This document shows, piece after piece, positions 32,399 through 42,796 of a DNA stretch of 64,000 nt. Within the stretch, counting starts at the first letter, position 1, and every line of letters starts with the position of its first letter. Source of the stretch: Helianthus annuus (Eukaryota; Streptophyta; Magnoliopsida; Asterales; Asteraceae); contig NC_035448.2 of assembly GCF_002127325.2 (NCBI RefSeq), forward strand, positions 117,445,426 to 117,509,425, read 5' to 3'. The position numbers and the translations under genes are program-made. A model generated the notes under the pieces. It saw only the letters and a program-made list of their open reading frames with translations. It searched no databases and was not told where the DNA came from.

Positions 32399-33161
32399 TT
32401 GGAAAGCAAGCATGGGATACTTGATCCGCAAGACACAGTCTCCAGATTGCCTGAAAACGTACTTCAACATATCATGTCTTTTCTTCCGCCATTAGATCAA
32501 GATAATGTTCGTTTTTTATCGAGAGAATGGCGCCGACTAAATGCGCAAAACCAAACAGTGCTCTGGCTGACTAAGCAGCGGTTAAACAAGTTGGAATTTC
32601 CAAAGGTTTTGAATGATGAGTTCCACTCAGTAGATGATTAAATGCCTGGGGATGAGAAACCTGAAGCTTGTGAATTTTAAGCTATTAATTGTTCACTTGA
32701 ACCGCTGTGGAAGCTTGAAGAATTTGTACCTCAACACACCAAATCTTACAACTTTATACTTCCATGGACCGCGTGGCAGACCATGCACGATTGAGCTTAT
32801 TAATTGCAAAGATTTAATGAATTTGCATTTAGTTGGGGTTGCTATGAACACTACGATGTTCGTAAACTGCAACGAAAGTTTTCCACTTCTTCAGATGTTG
32901 ACACTTGCTGGCTGTGCTATGAGTGGATGTATTAACATCTCAAGTAATTCTCTCCACGAATTATGGTTTATTGGAATCAATAAGCCCGTGGGTCTCACCA
33001 TTGATGCCCCAAACGTATCTTCTTTCAAGTACAATGGCCGTACAATAGCTCCGTATCAAAACATCAACTTACCCCGTGTTGCTATAGCTTATGTTGAGCT
33101 ATATCCTAATCTGAACCAAAAGGGTGAATGTGATTTTAGAATGTGGCCCAATCAGTTATAA
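32399..33161 (+). pseudogene. F-box/LRR protein pseudogene
   Basis: The first part (32399-32641; the frame opens with TTG at 32399) contains an F-box: SRLPENVLQHIMSFLPPLDQ, then RFLSREWRR. F-box proteins recruit targets to SCF ubiquitin ligases through Skp1. The frame stops at 32639, and a second frame from about 32634 to 33161 reads as leucine-rich repeats: LKNLYLNTPNLTTLYFHG, LMNLHLVGV, LQMLTLAGCAMSG, then DAPNVSSFKYNG. The junction lacks the linker expected between F-box and LRRs, and total length (about 255 residues) is well under the usual 400-500, so an internal deletion plus frameshift is likely. It lies inside the R-unit cluster and may be the parent or a captured fragment. Confidence 0.75.
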
Positions 33162-33486
33162 TTCAAGATTCTAAAAGAAAAGATTGGGCATTTGATTTTA
33201 GAATGTGGCCCAATAAGTAGTACAATTTCCCGATATGAACATAGGGTTTTTTTAAGTTAGTGATTTATGTGTTGGTGTAGGGTGTGATGCAGCTAGTGGG
33301 TTTTTAAACCTTCAATCTCGTTTGCTATTATTGTTGTTACGAGATTTCCATTTTGGTATTATCATAAGCTTTCCATTTTCTTACTTGTATTTGGTTCAAT
33401 CATGCAGGGAACTGAAAAAACGTACATGTTAACTAATCATAACATGTTGATTGCTCATAGGGTTAATGGTTTTTGAAAATAGCTAG
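33162..33486. repeat. R-unit fragments, no gene
   Basis: GTGTTGGTGTAGGGTGTGA (about 33270) matches the acceptor before 28817. The sequence then jumps to first-intron sequence and CATGCAGGGAACTG (about 33403), so pieces of the unit are joined out of order. Confidence 0.65.
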
Positions 33487-33747
33487 TTAGATAATTTTAT
33501 GTAGAAATTTTGTAATGTAAATTAATGGTTTTTGTTTCATTTTCGTGTTCAATTTGATTAGTAACAACCTCCACCCAATTATGTTTTGTTCCGTCTTTGG
33601 CAAATTTTTCACAAAGGCTCCTGCATAGGCATTAGCGGCGATCAATGTTGCCGCTATTGAACATTCGTCGAATGTAATAGTGGTGACATCATTAGCGGCC
33701 ACATATGTCGCCAACATTGCTCTAAATCCGATTAGTGACATGCACAA
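33487..33747 (-). CDS. Conserved small minus-strand ORF, copy 2
   Basis: 86 codons; the first 70 align with the ORF at 29456-29671 and the frame is also intact here (NAYAGAFVKNLPKTEQNIIG). The extra C-terminal residues are not shared. Function unknown; probably an exon remnant. Confidence 0.45.
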   Translation of the reverse strand: MCMSLIGFRAMLATYVAANDVTTITFDECSIAATLIAANAYAGAFVKNLPKTEQNIIGWRLLLIKLNTKMKQKPLIYITKFLHKII

Positions 33748-33885
33748 TCGTAAATACTTATTTCTCTTTTGGTTATTTAATCAGTTGTGTCTTTTCTAGA
33801 CCTCTTTAATTCCCACGGTCGACAACCCTTATTGGTAAGCTTCATTGCCAGTGTTATATTATAGGAAACATACAACACACTGGCG

Positions 33886-33960
33886 ATGGGATCTCAGGCA
33901 AAGCTTTCTTTAATTCTTGTTTCTTTGCTTCTATTTTCTTTATCTTTTTCAGAGTTATAG
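33886..33960 (+). CDS. Signal-peptide exon, copy 3
   Basis: ATG 33886 opens a 24-residue frame (MGSQAKLSLILVSLLLF and onward) ending TCAGAG TTA TAG. Lys at residue 6 followed by about 15 hydrophobic residues fits a secretory signal peptide. TTTTTCAGAG could instead be a splice acceptor. In this copy no mature protein follows, because Copia G is inserted at 33985. Confidence 0.4.
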   Translation: MGSQAKLSLILVSLLLFSLSFSEL

Positions 33961-33984
33961 TTACTCGGTTTTGGCTTTAGCTTA

Positions 33985-34561
33985 TGTAAGGTCGTCTTCC
34001 TTCAACGAACATACGAACCGGATCGATCGAACACACACGCGATGTGCGGAAACTACCGCACGCTTCGTACCGCAACGTAGAGCTTGTACAGAAGATGTAG
34101 AAGATGAGAGAATCGTGAATACACAAACTATGCACAATCAAGAATCACACAGAGATTGAATGAAGAACACAAAGCTAGGGTTTGTTTGCACAAGAAGTTT
34201 TCTCCAAAATATTCACTGTTTCATTAAATGGTCTTGGTTCGCGTACAAGACACTAAGAATATATACACACCTAAGTTCGCACAACATTACAATGAAACTC
34301 TCAGTAGTTAACAAATAAGTGCTCACCACTAAAAGGAAAACCACAAGTTCTCACAGTAAGGTCTCACCATATAAAACCACAAGTTCTCACCACTAAGGTC
34401 TCACCATATAAACCACAAGTTCTCAACATATAAACTACACGTTCTGATGAGACATAAATGAACAAGTTCTCATGAGACACTTTCACATAATTGCAAGATT
34501 AGTCCTTCAATGTTGAAACTTCAGCAGTATCCAACATTTGTGAAACTTTGGTGCACTTACA
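33985..34561 (-). repeat. Minus-strand Copia LTR G
   Basis: 577 bp. The reverse complement starts TGTAAGTGCACCAAAG after the purine tract AAGGGGGAGTC and ends GACCTTACA. The R-unit sequence GGCTTTAGCTTA is interrupted here (uninterrupted at about 29898), so GCTTA is the likely target duplication; the partner is not seen on the right. Direct repeats of AAGTTCTCACCA-type sequence lie at 34340-34430. Confidence 0.75.
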
Positions 34562-35735
34562 GACTCCCCCTTGATATATGCCGGATCTGCAAATCTTCAC
34601 GAGAAGCCGTTTCCCGCATTTATCATCCTGAAGTGCATTTACAGACTCCCCCTTGATATATTCGGGTTCTACAGATCTTCATCAAATCTTCGAGAAACCG
34701 CTTCCTGCTCCAGTCTTGTTCTTCACACAGCATCGAACAGCTTAAGCACACCGAAAAGCAAGTAGCCTGTCTTCTTTCAGTTAATCTAAAATAGCTTGTC
34801 AAGCTCAAAACTTCATTAGAAACCGTTAAAGCCTAAATGAATTTCAAAACCAAGAATGTTAACATATTTAAGCTCAAAGAAATTTTTAAGTAACACATAC
34901 GTAAAAATATTTCTACTAATTTGGAACACGGTTTCCCACATGGACAACACACACTTAGACCAACTTAGCAAGACTAAAAGTTTTTATTAAAAGACTTATT
35001 TTAAATTACCTCACCGGATTGATTTTAATCCATTTTCAAAATTGTAAAACCCCTTTTGAGTATCGTTAAAAATATAAAGCCCACACATGGAAACGAGAAA
35101 CAAAATCTTTTTGTATTTTTTTCGAACTTTATATTAAAACACACCGAAAATCTTTTTGTAATTTTTTTTTGTAACCGAAATGAAACGTACATATTTACAA
35201 ACTTTATCTTTTTGTGAAAACGCGGACAAGAAGATCATATCGGCTTATCTATCAAAATCAATCACAGTTAGTATCCATTTGACGAATTTAAGCACAAAGA
35301 ATGATAATGACAGTTCAAGATGTTTAACGATATACTTGTCCACTTAAGCTTTAGCACGTGTTCGAACACTGTTTTCGAGATATGCAATTAAGTGTCTTAT
35401 TAACTGATATAACTGTGTTCCCCACCTCAGAATATACTCCCGTATCAAGACTACCAAAAATTACATCTTATAGGTGAATATATCCAACTATTATCTGTAT
35501 CCGGCTAAAATTGCGAAACCCTGAGAGCTCAGGTTAGTGCCACCGCACCGATAGAGAGATGAGGCTCGACTTTAGGTGGTGTACCAACGTTTTGGTATCT
35601 TTTACTGCACTTTGGCATTTTTTTATGTACCTGGTGGTAACAAGCTTTTAACATATCATCCGGTGATGACTGTTAGGCAGAAAAGAAATCCACCTGGAGG
35701 GTTTGCGCACAAACGAAGCGCTTGGCAAAGCGTTA
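34562..35735 (-). mobile_element. Copia G tail remnant and unassigned sequence, no gene
   Basis: The first part mirrors Copia tails, with purine tracts CTCCCCCTTGATATAT repeated twice (34564 and 34648). Later parts (34850-35480) are diverged tail sequence. 35500-35735 does not match anything else in the window. Gag and pol are missing; the remainder was probably cut by later insertions. Confidence 0.55.
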
Positions 35736-36376
35736 TGTTGATACACTTTGTGTGGACGCGACTCGGTTTGGTTCGACTCGGTTAAGTGCGGCTCAAGACC
35801 GATGCCGCGACATTCCTCCGTCGTGCGCCCCAGAGTTCGACACGCGAAGCACGAAGAGCCGCGAACTTTCCCGACGCCACATCACCATGACATCACCATG
35901 ATGATGTAATGGGAAGACTTCTTCATGTGAAGATTACACATATCCACGTGAATTCAGAAATTTGTTGTCTTTTGTCTTATACATGACCAAAAAACTGATT
36001 TTTCATGGGCATTGGTCTTTCGTCGAGGTTCTTTGTGGAATGAAGACTTTCATCGGCTCCATGATCTTTCGTCAACGTGTTTCGTCGCTGCAGGTCTTTC
36101 GTCGACCTGCAGCCTATATAAGCAGCAGACTGAAGACAGAAAGGAAAGAGAGCACATAGATAGAACCCCGAGAGCATACTAGTAGAGTTTAGTGAGTTTC
36201 TTGTAATATCTTTGTAACTTTTACTCTGCTGAATCAATATATTGAGCATTAAACGTTGTATCTTTGTTTTGTGTTTGCTCTCTCGCTCGGTTTGTGTCGC
36301 AACGAGGATTCTGCACTCGTTACGGCACCCGAAACAAGAAGTCATCGTAGTCCAACGATCCCTATCGGGACCTACA
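35736..36376 (+). repeat. 5' LTR of Copia B
   Basis: It starts TGTTGATACACTTTGTGTGG, ends CGGGACCTACA and is 641 bp long. It contains the ATGACATCACCATGATGATG palindromic stretch (35888-35907) and a TATATAAG promoter box (36114). CGTTA directly before it would be the target duplication; the right partner is lost. Confidence 0.88.
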
Positions 36377-36378
36377 AG

Positions 36379-36390
36379 TGGTATCAGAGC
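36379..36390 (+). promoter_or_regulatory. Primer-binding site, element B
   Basis: TGGTATCAGAGC, two bases after LTR B, complementary to initiator tRNA-Met. Confidence 0.92.
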
Positions 36391-36899
36391 GTACGGCTCG
36401 ATTTCTTGTTGATAACCGAGTTGTGTGTGACGTTTTTAAATGATATTTGAAGCTTTATTGAACAAAAATTCGAAACCCAGTTTTATCCGAAAAAATACGG
36501 TCTAAATCTCATAATTTTGCGGTTATCGGTTGACGTTTTTCGGTTAAAACTTGTGAAAAAGGGTGGAGATAATAAAAAACGTGAAAAGTTTTGAGTTTTG
36601 AAGTGAAAATTATAACTCACCATTTTTTCGGGCGAGCAAGGTCACCGGAAAAGTCACCGGAAGTGATAACCAGATTTGGAAAACCTGCTTTCAACTTTCC
36701 ATAATTCAGAGATAAGATTCTGCTTAAAAAGGAAATGTCTCACCAATCATTTAGCAAAGAACCTGTTTTGGCCAATTAACCTTGTTGTTTTTTTTGTCTC
36801 ATTCCCCCAAACATATAATCAACGAATTAAACTTTTCATAGACATAATCTTTTTATTGGGCCAATTTCTTTTAAATCAATAGTCTTCCTGGTGGACATC
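36391..36899 (+). mobile_element. Leader of Copia B, left part
   Basis: Non-coding leader between the primer-binding site and the insertion point of Copia A. It resumes at 46036 after the ACATG duplication. ORFs here are short and unconserved. Confidence 0.75.
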
Positions 36900-36904
36900 A
36901 CATG

Positions 36905-37531
36905 TGTTGATACATATTTGTGGACACGACTCGCGCAACGAGACTTGGCTATGACACGACATTCCTCCTTCGTGTACATCGAGATTACAAGCAGGCCAAG
37001 ACTTCAAGGACTGTGAACATATAGTCCCTTGGGCTGAAGCAAAGAAGAAACATGTCTTGGGCTTATGATTTTGGCGAAACACCTACTGGGCCATGTTTGG
37101 CGAAACACAAACAGTGTTGATGAAACACATGTGTTTCATCAAGCTTTTCCTTTTTTCGTCGACTCAATTGTGTTTCATCAAAAAGGTGTTTCATCAAAAA
37201 GGTGTTTCATCAAAAGTGTTTCGCCAAGAGTCTGTTTCGTTGTGTCTGTGTGTATAAATAGACTGTCACTAGTCTTAGAAAATAAGAGAACACATAGAGA
37301 ACAGAGAGCACACACACACGAGAGTTTTAGAGAGTTTGCAAAAACATATTTGTAAAAATTGCTTTGTAACCGAATCTTTCATACGTATTAATACAGAGGT
37401 GTTAATCGGTGAATATTGCGTGTCGTGTATTTGCTTGTTCTATCTGGGTTTGCCTTTCCGGTTGGATTTCGACAACCGGGTTGGTTCGTACACAAGGATT
37501 AGGCGACTAGATCCTCCTAGCCGGACCTACA
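36905..37531 (+). repeat. 5' LTR of Copia A
   Basis: TGTTGATACATATTTGTGG to CCGGACCTACA. It contains repeated GTTTCATCAAAAAGGT and TTTCGTC motifs (37130-37230) and TATAAATAG at 37252. Confidence 0.95.
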
Positions 37532-37533
37532 AG

Positions 37534-37545
37534 TGGTATCAGAGC
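37534..37545 (+). promoter_or_regulatory. Primer-binding site, element A
   Basis: TGGTATCAGAGC, two bases after the 5' LTR. Confidence 0.93.
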
Positions 37546-38805
37546 CTTGGCTCTTCTCCTTGTTAAAACCGAGGTGTTCTTGTTGTTTTTCGGGTTTATA
37601 AAGTTTATATTTTTCTGAAAAACATGGTTATTTTGTTTTAAATCTTGTTGTTTGCTGGAAGTTCTTATAAAAACCACTTTATTTTTCATGATTCACATAT
37701 TAAAAGTTGGTTTTTTAGTGAAGTTTCAAGCAAAAACGGGCTTCGGAGGTTGTGGGTTTCCCGGAAAACTCATAGGTTCACCGGAAAAATTATTTGTGTT
37801 CTTCACAATCTTCAAGTTTTCTTCATAAAAAAAATCACTTTTTGATCTTGATAATTGAAACCTGAAAGTTGTTTGTGTGTTGGAAGGTGTAACAAAGATT
37901 AAAATATTCAAACCTTACCTTACCTGGTTGGTGAAACTAGCCGAAAGTAGTGTCTGTGTGTCAGGATAAGGTCAATCTGAAAAGTCTACCAACCTCTGAC
38001 ATCTTTTTCGACGAAACAAACTCTCAACGAAACAAGATTCAAATCCCACTAGTGTTTCGTCGATGATGTTTGGCGAAATGGAAATCCTGTTTCGTTGAGC
38101 CCATAAGGAGCCCTTTTGTTTCGTCAAAACTAATAGCAAAAAGTCTTACTGTTTTGTTTCGTCAACTTGTGGGCTTGTCAGTTTAGTTTACATAGTGGTG
38201 AAGTGGGCTTATTTTAAAAGCCCACAAAGGACCTTGCTTCGTTGACTAAAAGCCCAAGGAAAAAATTCTATTTCGTCAACATTGGTTGTGGCCTTCCTAT
38301 TTGGTCATATTAAAAGGATCCAATAGCTGATTTTTTTTTCGTCAACTATATAAAAAAAAAAATCATTTCGTCAACTACCATTTTCGTCAAAGTCCATCTT
38401 CTTAAAATCTGTTTCGTTGACTTTAAATTGTAAAGCCCAAGAGAAATTAATTAATTTGATTTCATTTTCTTGTTTCGTCAAAGTTGATCTTGGACTTTAC
38501 ATTATTGGGCTTTCATTTGACCCTTGTTTCGTCAACTGGGCCTCTCTTTTAAAAAGGAAATTCTATTTTGTCAATTAAGAGGGCCATATATAACAAAATT
38601 CTGTTTCGCTGATTTTCAAAAGATTGGACCTTTGTTTCGTCGTTGACCATACATAAATCAGTTTCGTCAAGTTTAAAATTACTAAGTCTGTTTCGTAGAA
38701 ACAGTTTCGTCGAAACACTTGGAATTTTAAACAGAAGGTTTGTGTTTGTGATTTAACAGTTTGTTTTGAGTGTGTTTTTCAGGTATTCATTTTATCACAT
38801 CAACG
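37546..38805 (+). promoter_or_regulatory. Leader of Copia A with TTTCGTC motif cluster
   Basis: A 1.26 kb leader. Between 38005 and 38720 about 18-20 copies of TTTCGTCAAC-like motifs occur, with few inverted ones. The LTR has the same motif. D has a parallel cluster of a different motif (TTTCGA). A TTTTTCAG|GT near 38782 could be a leader acceptor. Confidence 0.6.
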
Positions 38806-41800
38806 ATGAATCCAAGTTGGTGGGGTACTCCGGCTCCGGATGAGGGAAAGTATAGAAATACAAGTTCATCTCCCTCATGGTGGGGTACTCCAGCTCCAGA
38901 TGGGGGAAAGTATAGAAATACAAGTTTATCTCCCTCATGGGCCGAATCTCCCGTATCGACATCTTCACAAGCCAATGCCATATCAACCGGTCAATGGGCA
39001 TTCGTATCAAATCAAACTCCGAGCATTCAAAGTATCTTATTGAGCGAGAGTGAAACCGGAAGTTTGAATCGACCTCCAAAGATGATGCACTTAAATGAAT
39101 ATCCAGGATGGGCAGAGAGGTTCAACACATACGTGCTTGGGCAAAATACAGAATTGTGGTTACGTTTCACCACAGATTTCGATCAAGCGATAGAGGTTGC
39201 CGCTTCATCTGCTGCTACGTTTGCCGATCTTCCAGAAGATCAAAAAAAGACGTATGATCTGGAAAAGAAGGCTTATGCCATTCTTACTCAGGCGTTAAGC
39301 AAAGATATTTACCATAAGTTTGTCAGTTTCAAGACAACGAAGAAACTGTGGGATGCGTTGAAGACCAGAGGGGTAGGAAATGAAGCAACACGTCAACTGC
39401 GACATGATCTACTCAAGAAAGAATTCGATGGCTTCACATGTATGGATAAGGAATCGTTGGGAGACATGACAAGTCGGTTTAATCATTTGCTTACTGAGTT
39501 GGGTAATTTTGGGGTAGTAACAACTCCAGCAGAGGTGGTGAATAAGTTTGCTGATGCGTTGCCTCCCCAATGGAATAGTTTCTTGGAGATTTTGAAGTAT
39601 AACGGGGTTTTGGCTACTACATACATCAACGACTTCGTGCAGCTTTTAGAGAACAAGGATCAGGAGGAAACCTTAAAAGCAAAAAGAGTTCCAGTGCCAC
39701 AAAATCCTGAAATGTATTATGGAACTTCCAGTACTTCTTCTGCAAGACCTATTGTGCCACACAATCCTGAAATGTATTTTGGAACTTCGAGTACTTCTTC
39801 TGCAAAATCCATTGTGCCATGCAATCCTGAGATGTATTATGGAACTTCCAATTCTTCGTCTGCAAGACCCGGTTCACATGCTCCACTTCAAACGGCGTTT
39901 GTCACAAGCACCGATTTGTATGGCAATCAGATACAAGTTCCTGTTAAGCCAGCTCCCACCACAGACTTGTGTGGGAATCCACTTCCTGCTCAACAACAGG
40001 CATGTTATGGTAGTACATCATCTGCTGGTCAGCAATCTAAGCCAAATACAGTACGGCTCGACACGTCAAGCTTTTCAAAGGTCAGTGTGGAAGTAGCAAA
40101 GGAACACATGGAGCTACTTAACACTTTAGTGAGTGCGTACTGTGGGTTAGTGGAAGGTAAGATTGGCAACATTAATCTGACACAAGAAGACTATCAGCAG
40201 ATTAACAAGGAAGAGATGGATTTGATGGATATCAAATGGGCGTTTGCAAGTGCTGTGAGGAGAGCAAAGGATTTCATGGAAAGAACCGGCAGAACCGACT
40301 TGGAAAGCAAGAAAGACACCAAGTATAGGTTCGATAAGCAGGCAGTGAAATGCTTTAATTGTGATGAACGGGGTCACTTCAAAAGGGAATGTACAAGGCC
40401 AGCACAGCATGGGAACCAGAATCCCTTCAGAAATCAAGGCAACCAACAGAACCAGAACAGGAACAATGAGCGTACATTGATACCTGTCAACAACCAGAGT
40501 CAAGCAGGACTATCAAATGCCAACGAGGCACTTGTGATTCAAGTAGATGAAGGTTGTGACTGGTCAATCCAGCTGAGTGGTGATGCTCCAGATGGAACAG
40601 CCTATTTTGCTGAAGTTGTGAAGGATTTAGTTCACACCAGTGGTGGAGAATCTTCCACCAATGGTGGTGAATCTTCTGAGGATGAAGACTCTTCGGGTTA
40701 CAGCAGGAGTTCAGATGAAGAATCCTCAAGTTCAGGCGATGATCATGTGGATGAGACATCAAGTGCGTCAGTTGATGAAGATATTGATGAGCTTTTGGAG
40801 GAAGCTGCAGCAGGAACTGATAGAAGATCTATTTTGGTGGATCAAACTGCTTATTCTTCGTCTTCTCTCCATTCAGCCTTTATGGCTAACGTCGACAGTT
40901 CATCAAGTCAGGTATGTGTCGATGAACCCACTGCTGTTAATTGTGATAATTGTGAGAGTTTGAGTGTTAAATGTGCTGAGTTGGAAGCAAACATGTCTGA
41001 GTTGCAAGGCAAACATGATGCTTTACAAGCTAGTTTGTTTGACTTGCAAGACAAACATGTTACACTGAATGATAAGTGGTGTGAGTTGCAAAGCAAACAC
41101 GAGGCTTTGCAAGAGAAATATGATGTGACGTTTATCCACAACCAGAAGTTGACCGTCGATCTTTCCAAGTGCACTGAAGCCAACATGTTTTATGAAAACC
41201 ATGAGAAAGAGTTTAAATCGGTAATTGAGAAACTAAAGAAAGATAAAACCGAGCTAACTAAAATGGTTTCCAGAAAACAAACTGACATTAATTTGTATAT
41301 ATCTCGCCTTGAGATTATGCAAAAGGAAATGGCTTGTGTTAAAACCGAAAGTGAGGCGATCCAACTTAAGCTAGACAGTTATTTGAGCTCTAGCTATGTG
41401 TTGGATCACATCATTGACGTTCAGAAAGAGAAACGGGATGTCACATGCATAGGCTACAAGAAATGTCCACCACCTGTGAGACACAATTATGATGCAATGC
41501 CTGACGAGGAGGATAGAACTTTCTTTGAACCATCTGTTCCTCTAGACGTTAAAGAATTTGCAACAGGAGTCGGATACAAGAAAGAAGCATCATCATATTC
41601 AGATGTATCAGCAGATACATGTGTGTCTTCTGCTGAACAGAATCTGGATCGTCCAGTCATTATTGAGGATGCTGATTCTTCTGATGATGAATCCGATGAT
41701 ACTGATGTAGCAAAGTCTGATGCGGAAATCAAAGAAGAGGACATACCTCTTGAGAATCATATTCTATGTGATCCTCCTGCAAAACCCGCTAAGACTGTTG

Positions 41801-42777
41801 CAATCAAGTCCTCATCTGCAGAAGAGTCGGAGAGTGTGAATTTGCTGTACACTCTTGTTGGTGATGATAAAATTTATTCAGAGAAAGATTTTCCTATTAA
41901 GAATGTTAATCAATCCTTAATCAGTAAAGTCTTTGAAAATTCGACAAGTAAGTTTTTGGGAAAGACAGGATCACGTGTTACAGTAACACAATGTCCTCCT
42001 ATTCCAAAGGCCGAAATTCGAAAACAATTTGGCAATAAGAAATTACCAACAGTGCAAAAACAGCAAAATCATGCCAAACCCAAAGGAAAACTAACGACTC
42101 AAGCTCAAAAGAAGTCGAATCAAAAGAAGAACAAAAATGTAAACTTTGTGAAATCTAAGGGAACGGACAAAATTGAAACGTTTGAAAACAAATCTAACTT
42201 AGATTTTGTTAAGAAAGCAACTATGTTAAAAAGAAATGAACCAAGCAATTCAAAACCTAGTACCTCGGGATCACAAAGTTCATCATCATCGGCAAGACGA
42301 TCACATGATACTTCGGGGTTTGTTGAACGAAGATCATGTTTTGATTGTGGAACAATTGGACATGTAATTCGAAAATGTCCATATCTTCATAAACAAAAAG
42401 GCAAAGTTGATGATCCCCGTGACCAAACTGACCGTAAGCGATCTGTTTCTGTAAGACAAGATCCCCGCCTTGTAAAAGAAAGGGAAAAGAAACAGAAACG
42501 CCAACAGGTCAAGAAAATTGAAAAGGCGATTAAGACCGATGTGGTTAACAAAACATCTGTTTCTGTAAAACCAGACAATTCAAAAACTTCAGACAACCAT
42601 GAAGTTAAGATTTTAAAGAATAACACTGGTAAAACAAAACAGACCTGGGAACCAAAAACGGTTATTGAATCAGGGGGGCCATCACAATTTACGAATCATC
42701 AAAGAATAGAAATTATTGTTGTCGATGAAAATGGAAGACCCAAGAACACAATGGCTTGGGTCCCCCTCTCCAACTAA
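38806..42777 (+). CDS. gag: Long Gag of Copia A (intact)
   Basis: ATG 38806 to TAA 42777, 1,323 residues without interruption. The N terminus holds two tandem units with SWWGTPAPD. The capsid-type region spans about residues 80-300, followed by three NPEMYYGTS-type repeats (about 300-360). The first CCHC knuckle, CFNCDERGHFKREC, is near residue 516; then come an acidic Ser-rich part, a coiled coil (about 720-865, with LQ.KH heptad-like repeats), a second knuckle, CFDCGTIGHVIRKC, near 1178, and a basic tail. The frame is open upstream to 38770 but only 38806 is ATG. The upstream 702 codons equal a normal Copia Gag; the rest is the proposed intron-encoded extension. An intact frame in an element that has lost pol suggests Gag is under selection or was lost late. 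Confidence 0.92.
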   Translation: MNPSWWGTPAPDEGKYRNTSSSPSWWGTPAPDGGKYRNTSLSPSWAESPVSTSSQANAISTGQWAFVSNQTPSIQSILLSESETGSLNRPPKMMHLNEYPGWAERFNTYVLGQNTELWLRFTTDFDQAIEVAASSAATFADLPEDQKKTYDLEKKAYAILTQALSKDIYHKFVSFKTTKKLWDALKTRGVGNEATRQLRHDLLKKEFDGFTCMDKESLGDMTSRFNHLLTELGNFGVVTTPAEVVNKFADALPPQWNSFLEILKYNGVLATTYINDFVQLLENKDQEETLKAKRVPVPQNPEMYYGTSSTSSARPIVPHNPEMYFGTSSTSSAKSIVPCNPEMYYGTSNSSSARPGSHAPLQTAFVTSTDLYGNQIQVPVKPAPTTDLCGNPLPAQQQACYGSTSSAGQQSKPNTVRLDTSSFSKVSVEVAKEHMELLNTLVSAYCGLVEGKIGNINLTQEDYQQINKEEMDLMDIKWAFASAVRRAKDFMERTGRTDLESKKDTKYRFDKQAVKCFNCDERGHFKRECTRPAQHGNQNPFRNQGNQQNQNRNNERTLIPVNNQSQAGLSNANEALVIQVDEGCDWSIQLSGDAPDGTAYFAEVVKDLVHTSGGESSTNGGESSEDEDSSGYSRSSDEESSSSGDDHVDETSSASVDEDIDELLEEAAAGTDRRSILVDQTAYSSSSLHSAFMANVDSSSSQVCVDEPTAVNCDNCESLSVKCAELEANMSELQGKHDALQASLFDLQDKHVTLNDKWCELQSKHEALQEKYDVTFIHNQKLTVDLSKCTEANMFYENHEKEFKSVIEKLKKDKTELTKMVSRKQTDINLYISRLEIMQKEMACVKTESEAIQLKLDSYLSSSYVLDHIIDVQKEKRDVTCIGYKKCPPPVRHNYDAMPDEEDRTFFEPSVPLDVKEFATGVGYKKEASSYSDVSADTCVSSAEQNLDRPVIIEDADSSDDESDDTDVAKSDAEIKEEDIPLENHILCDPPAKPAKTVAIKSSSAEESESVNLLYTLVGDDKIYSEKDFPIKNVNQSLISKVFENSTSKFLGKTGSRVTVTQCPPIPKAEIRKQFGNKKLPTVQKQQNHAKPKGKLTTQAQKKSNQKKNKNVNFVKSKGTDKIETFENKSNLDFVKKATMLKRNEPSNSKPSTSGSQSSSSSARRSHDTSGFVERRSCFDCGTIGHVIRKCPYLHKQKGKVDDPRDQTDRKRSVSVRQDPRLVKEREKKQKRQQVKKIEKAIKTDVVNKTSVSVKPDNSKTSDNHEVKILKNNTGKTKQTWEPKTVIESGGPSQFTNHQRIEIIVVDENGRPKNTMAWVPLSN

Positions 42778-42796
42778 TCTCTGAGTGAGTGTGCAG
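40912..42796 (+). other. Candidate retained intron encoding the Gag extension (element A)
   Basis: The donor-like CAG|GTATGT has GTATGT at 40912, phase 0 of gag. The acceptor-like GTGTGCAG|GATA ends at 42796, phase 0 of the pol frame. The length is 1,885 bases. The pol frame is blocked upstream by TGA at 42782 and shifted one base relative to gag, exactly as in D. The donor differs from D in the last bases (TGT against AAT), but both are good plant donors. Confidence 0.6.
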
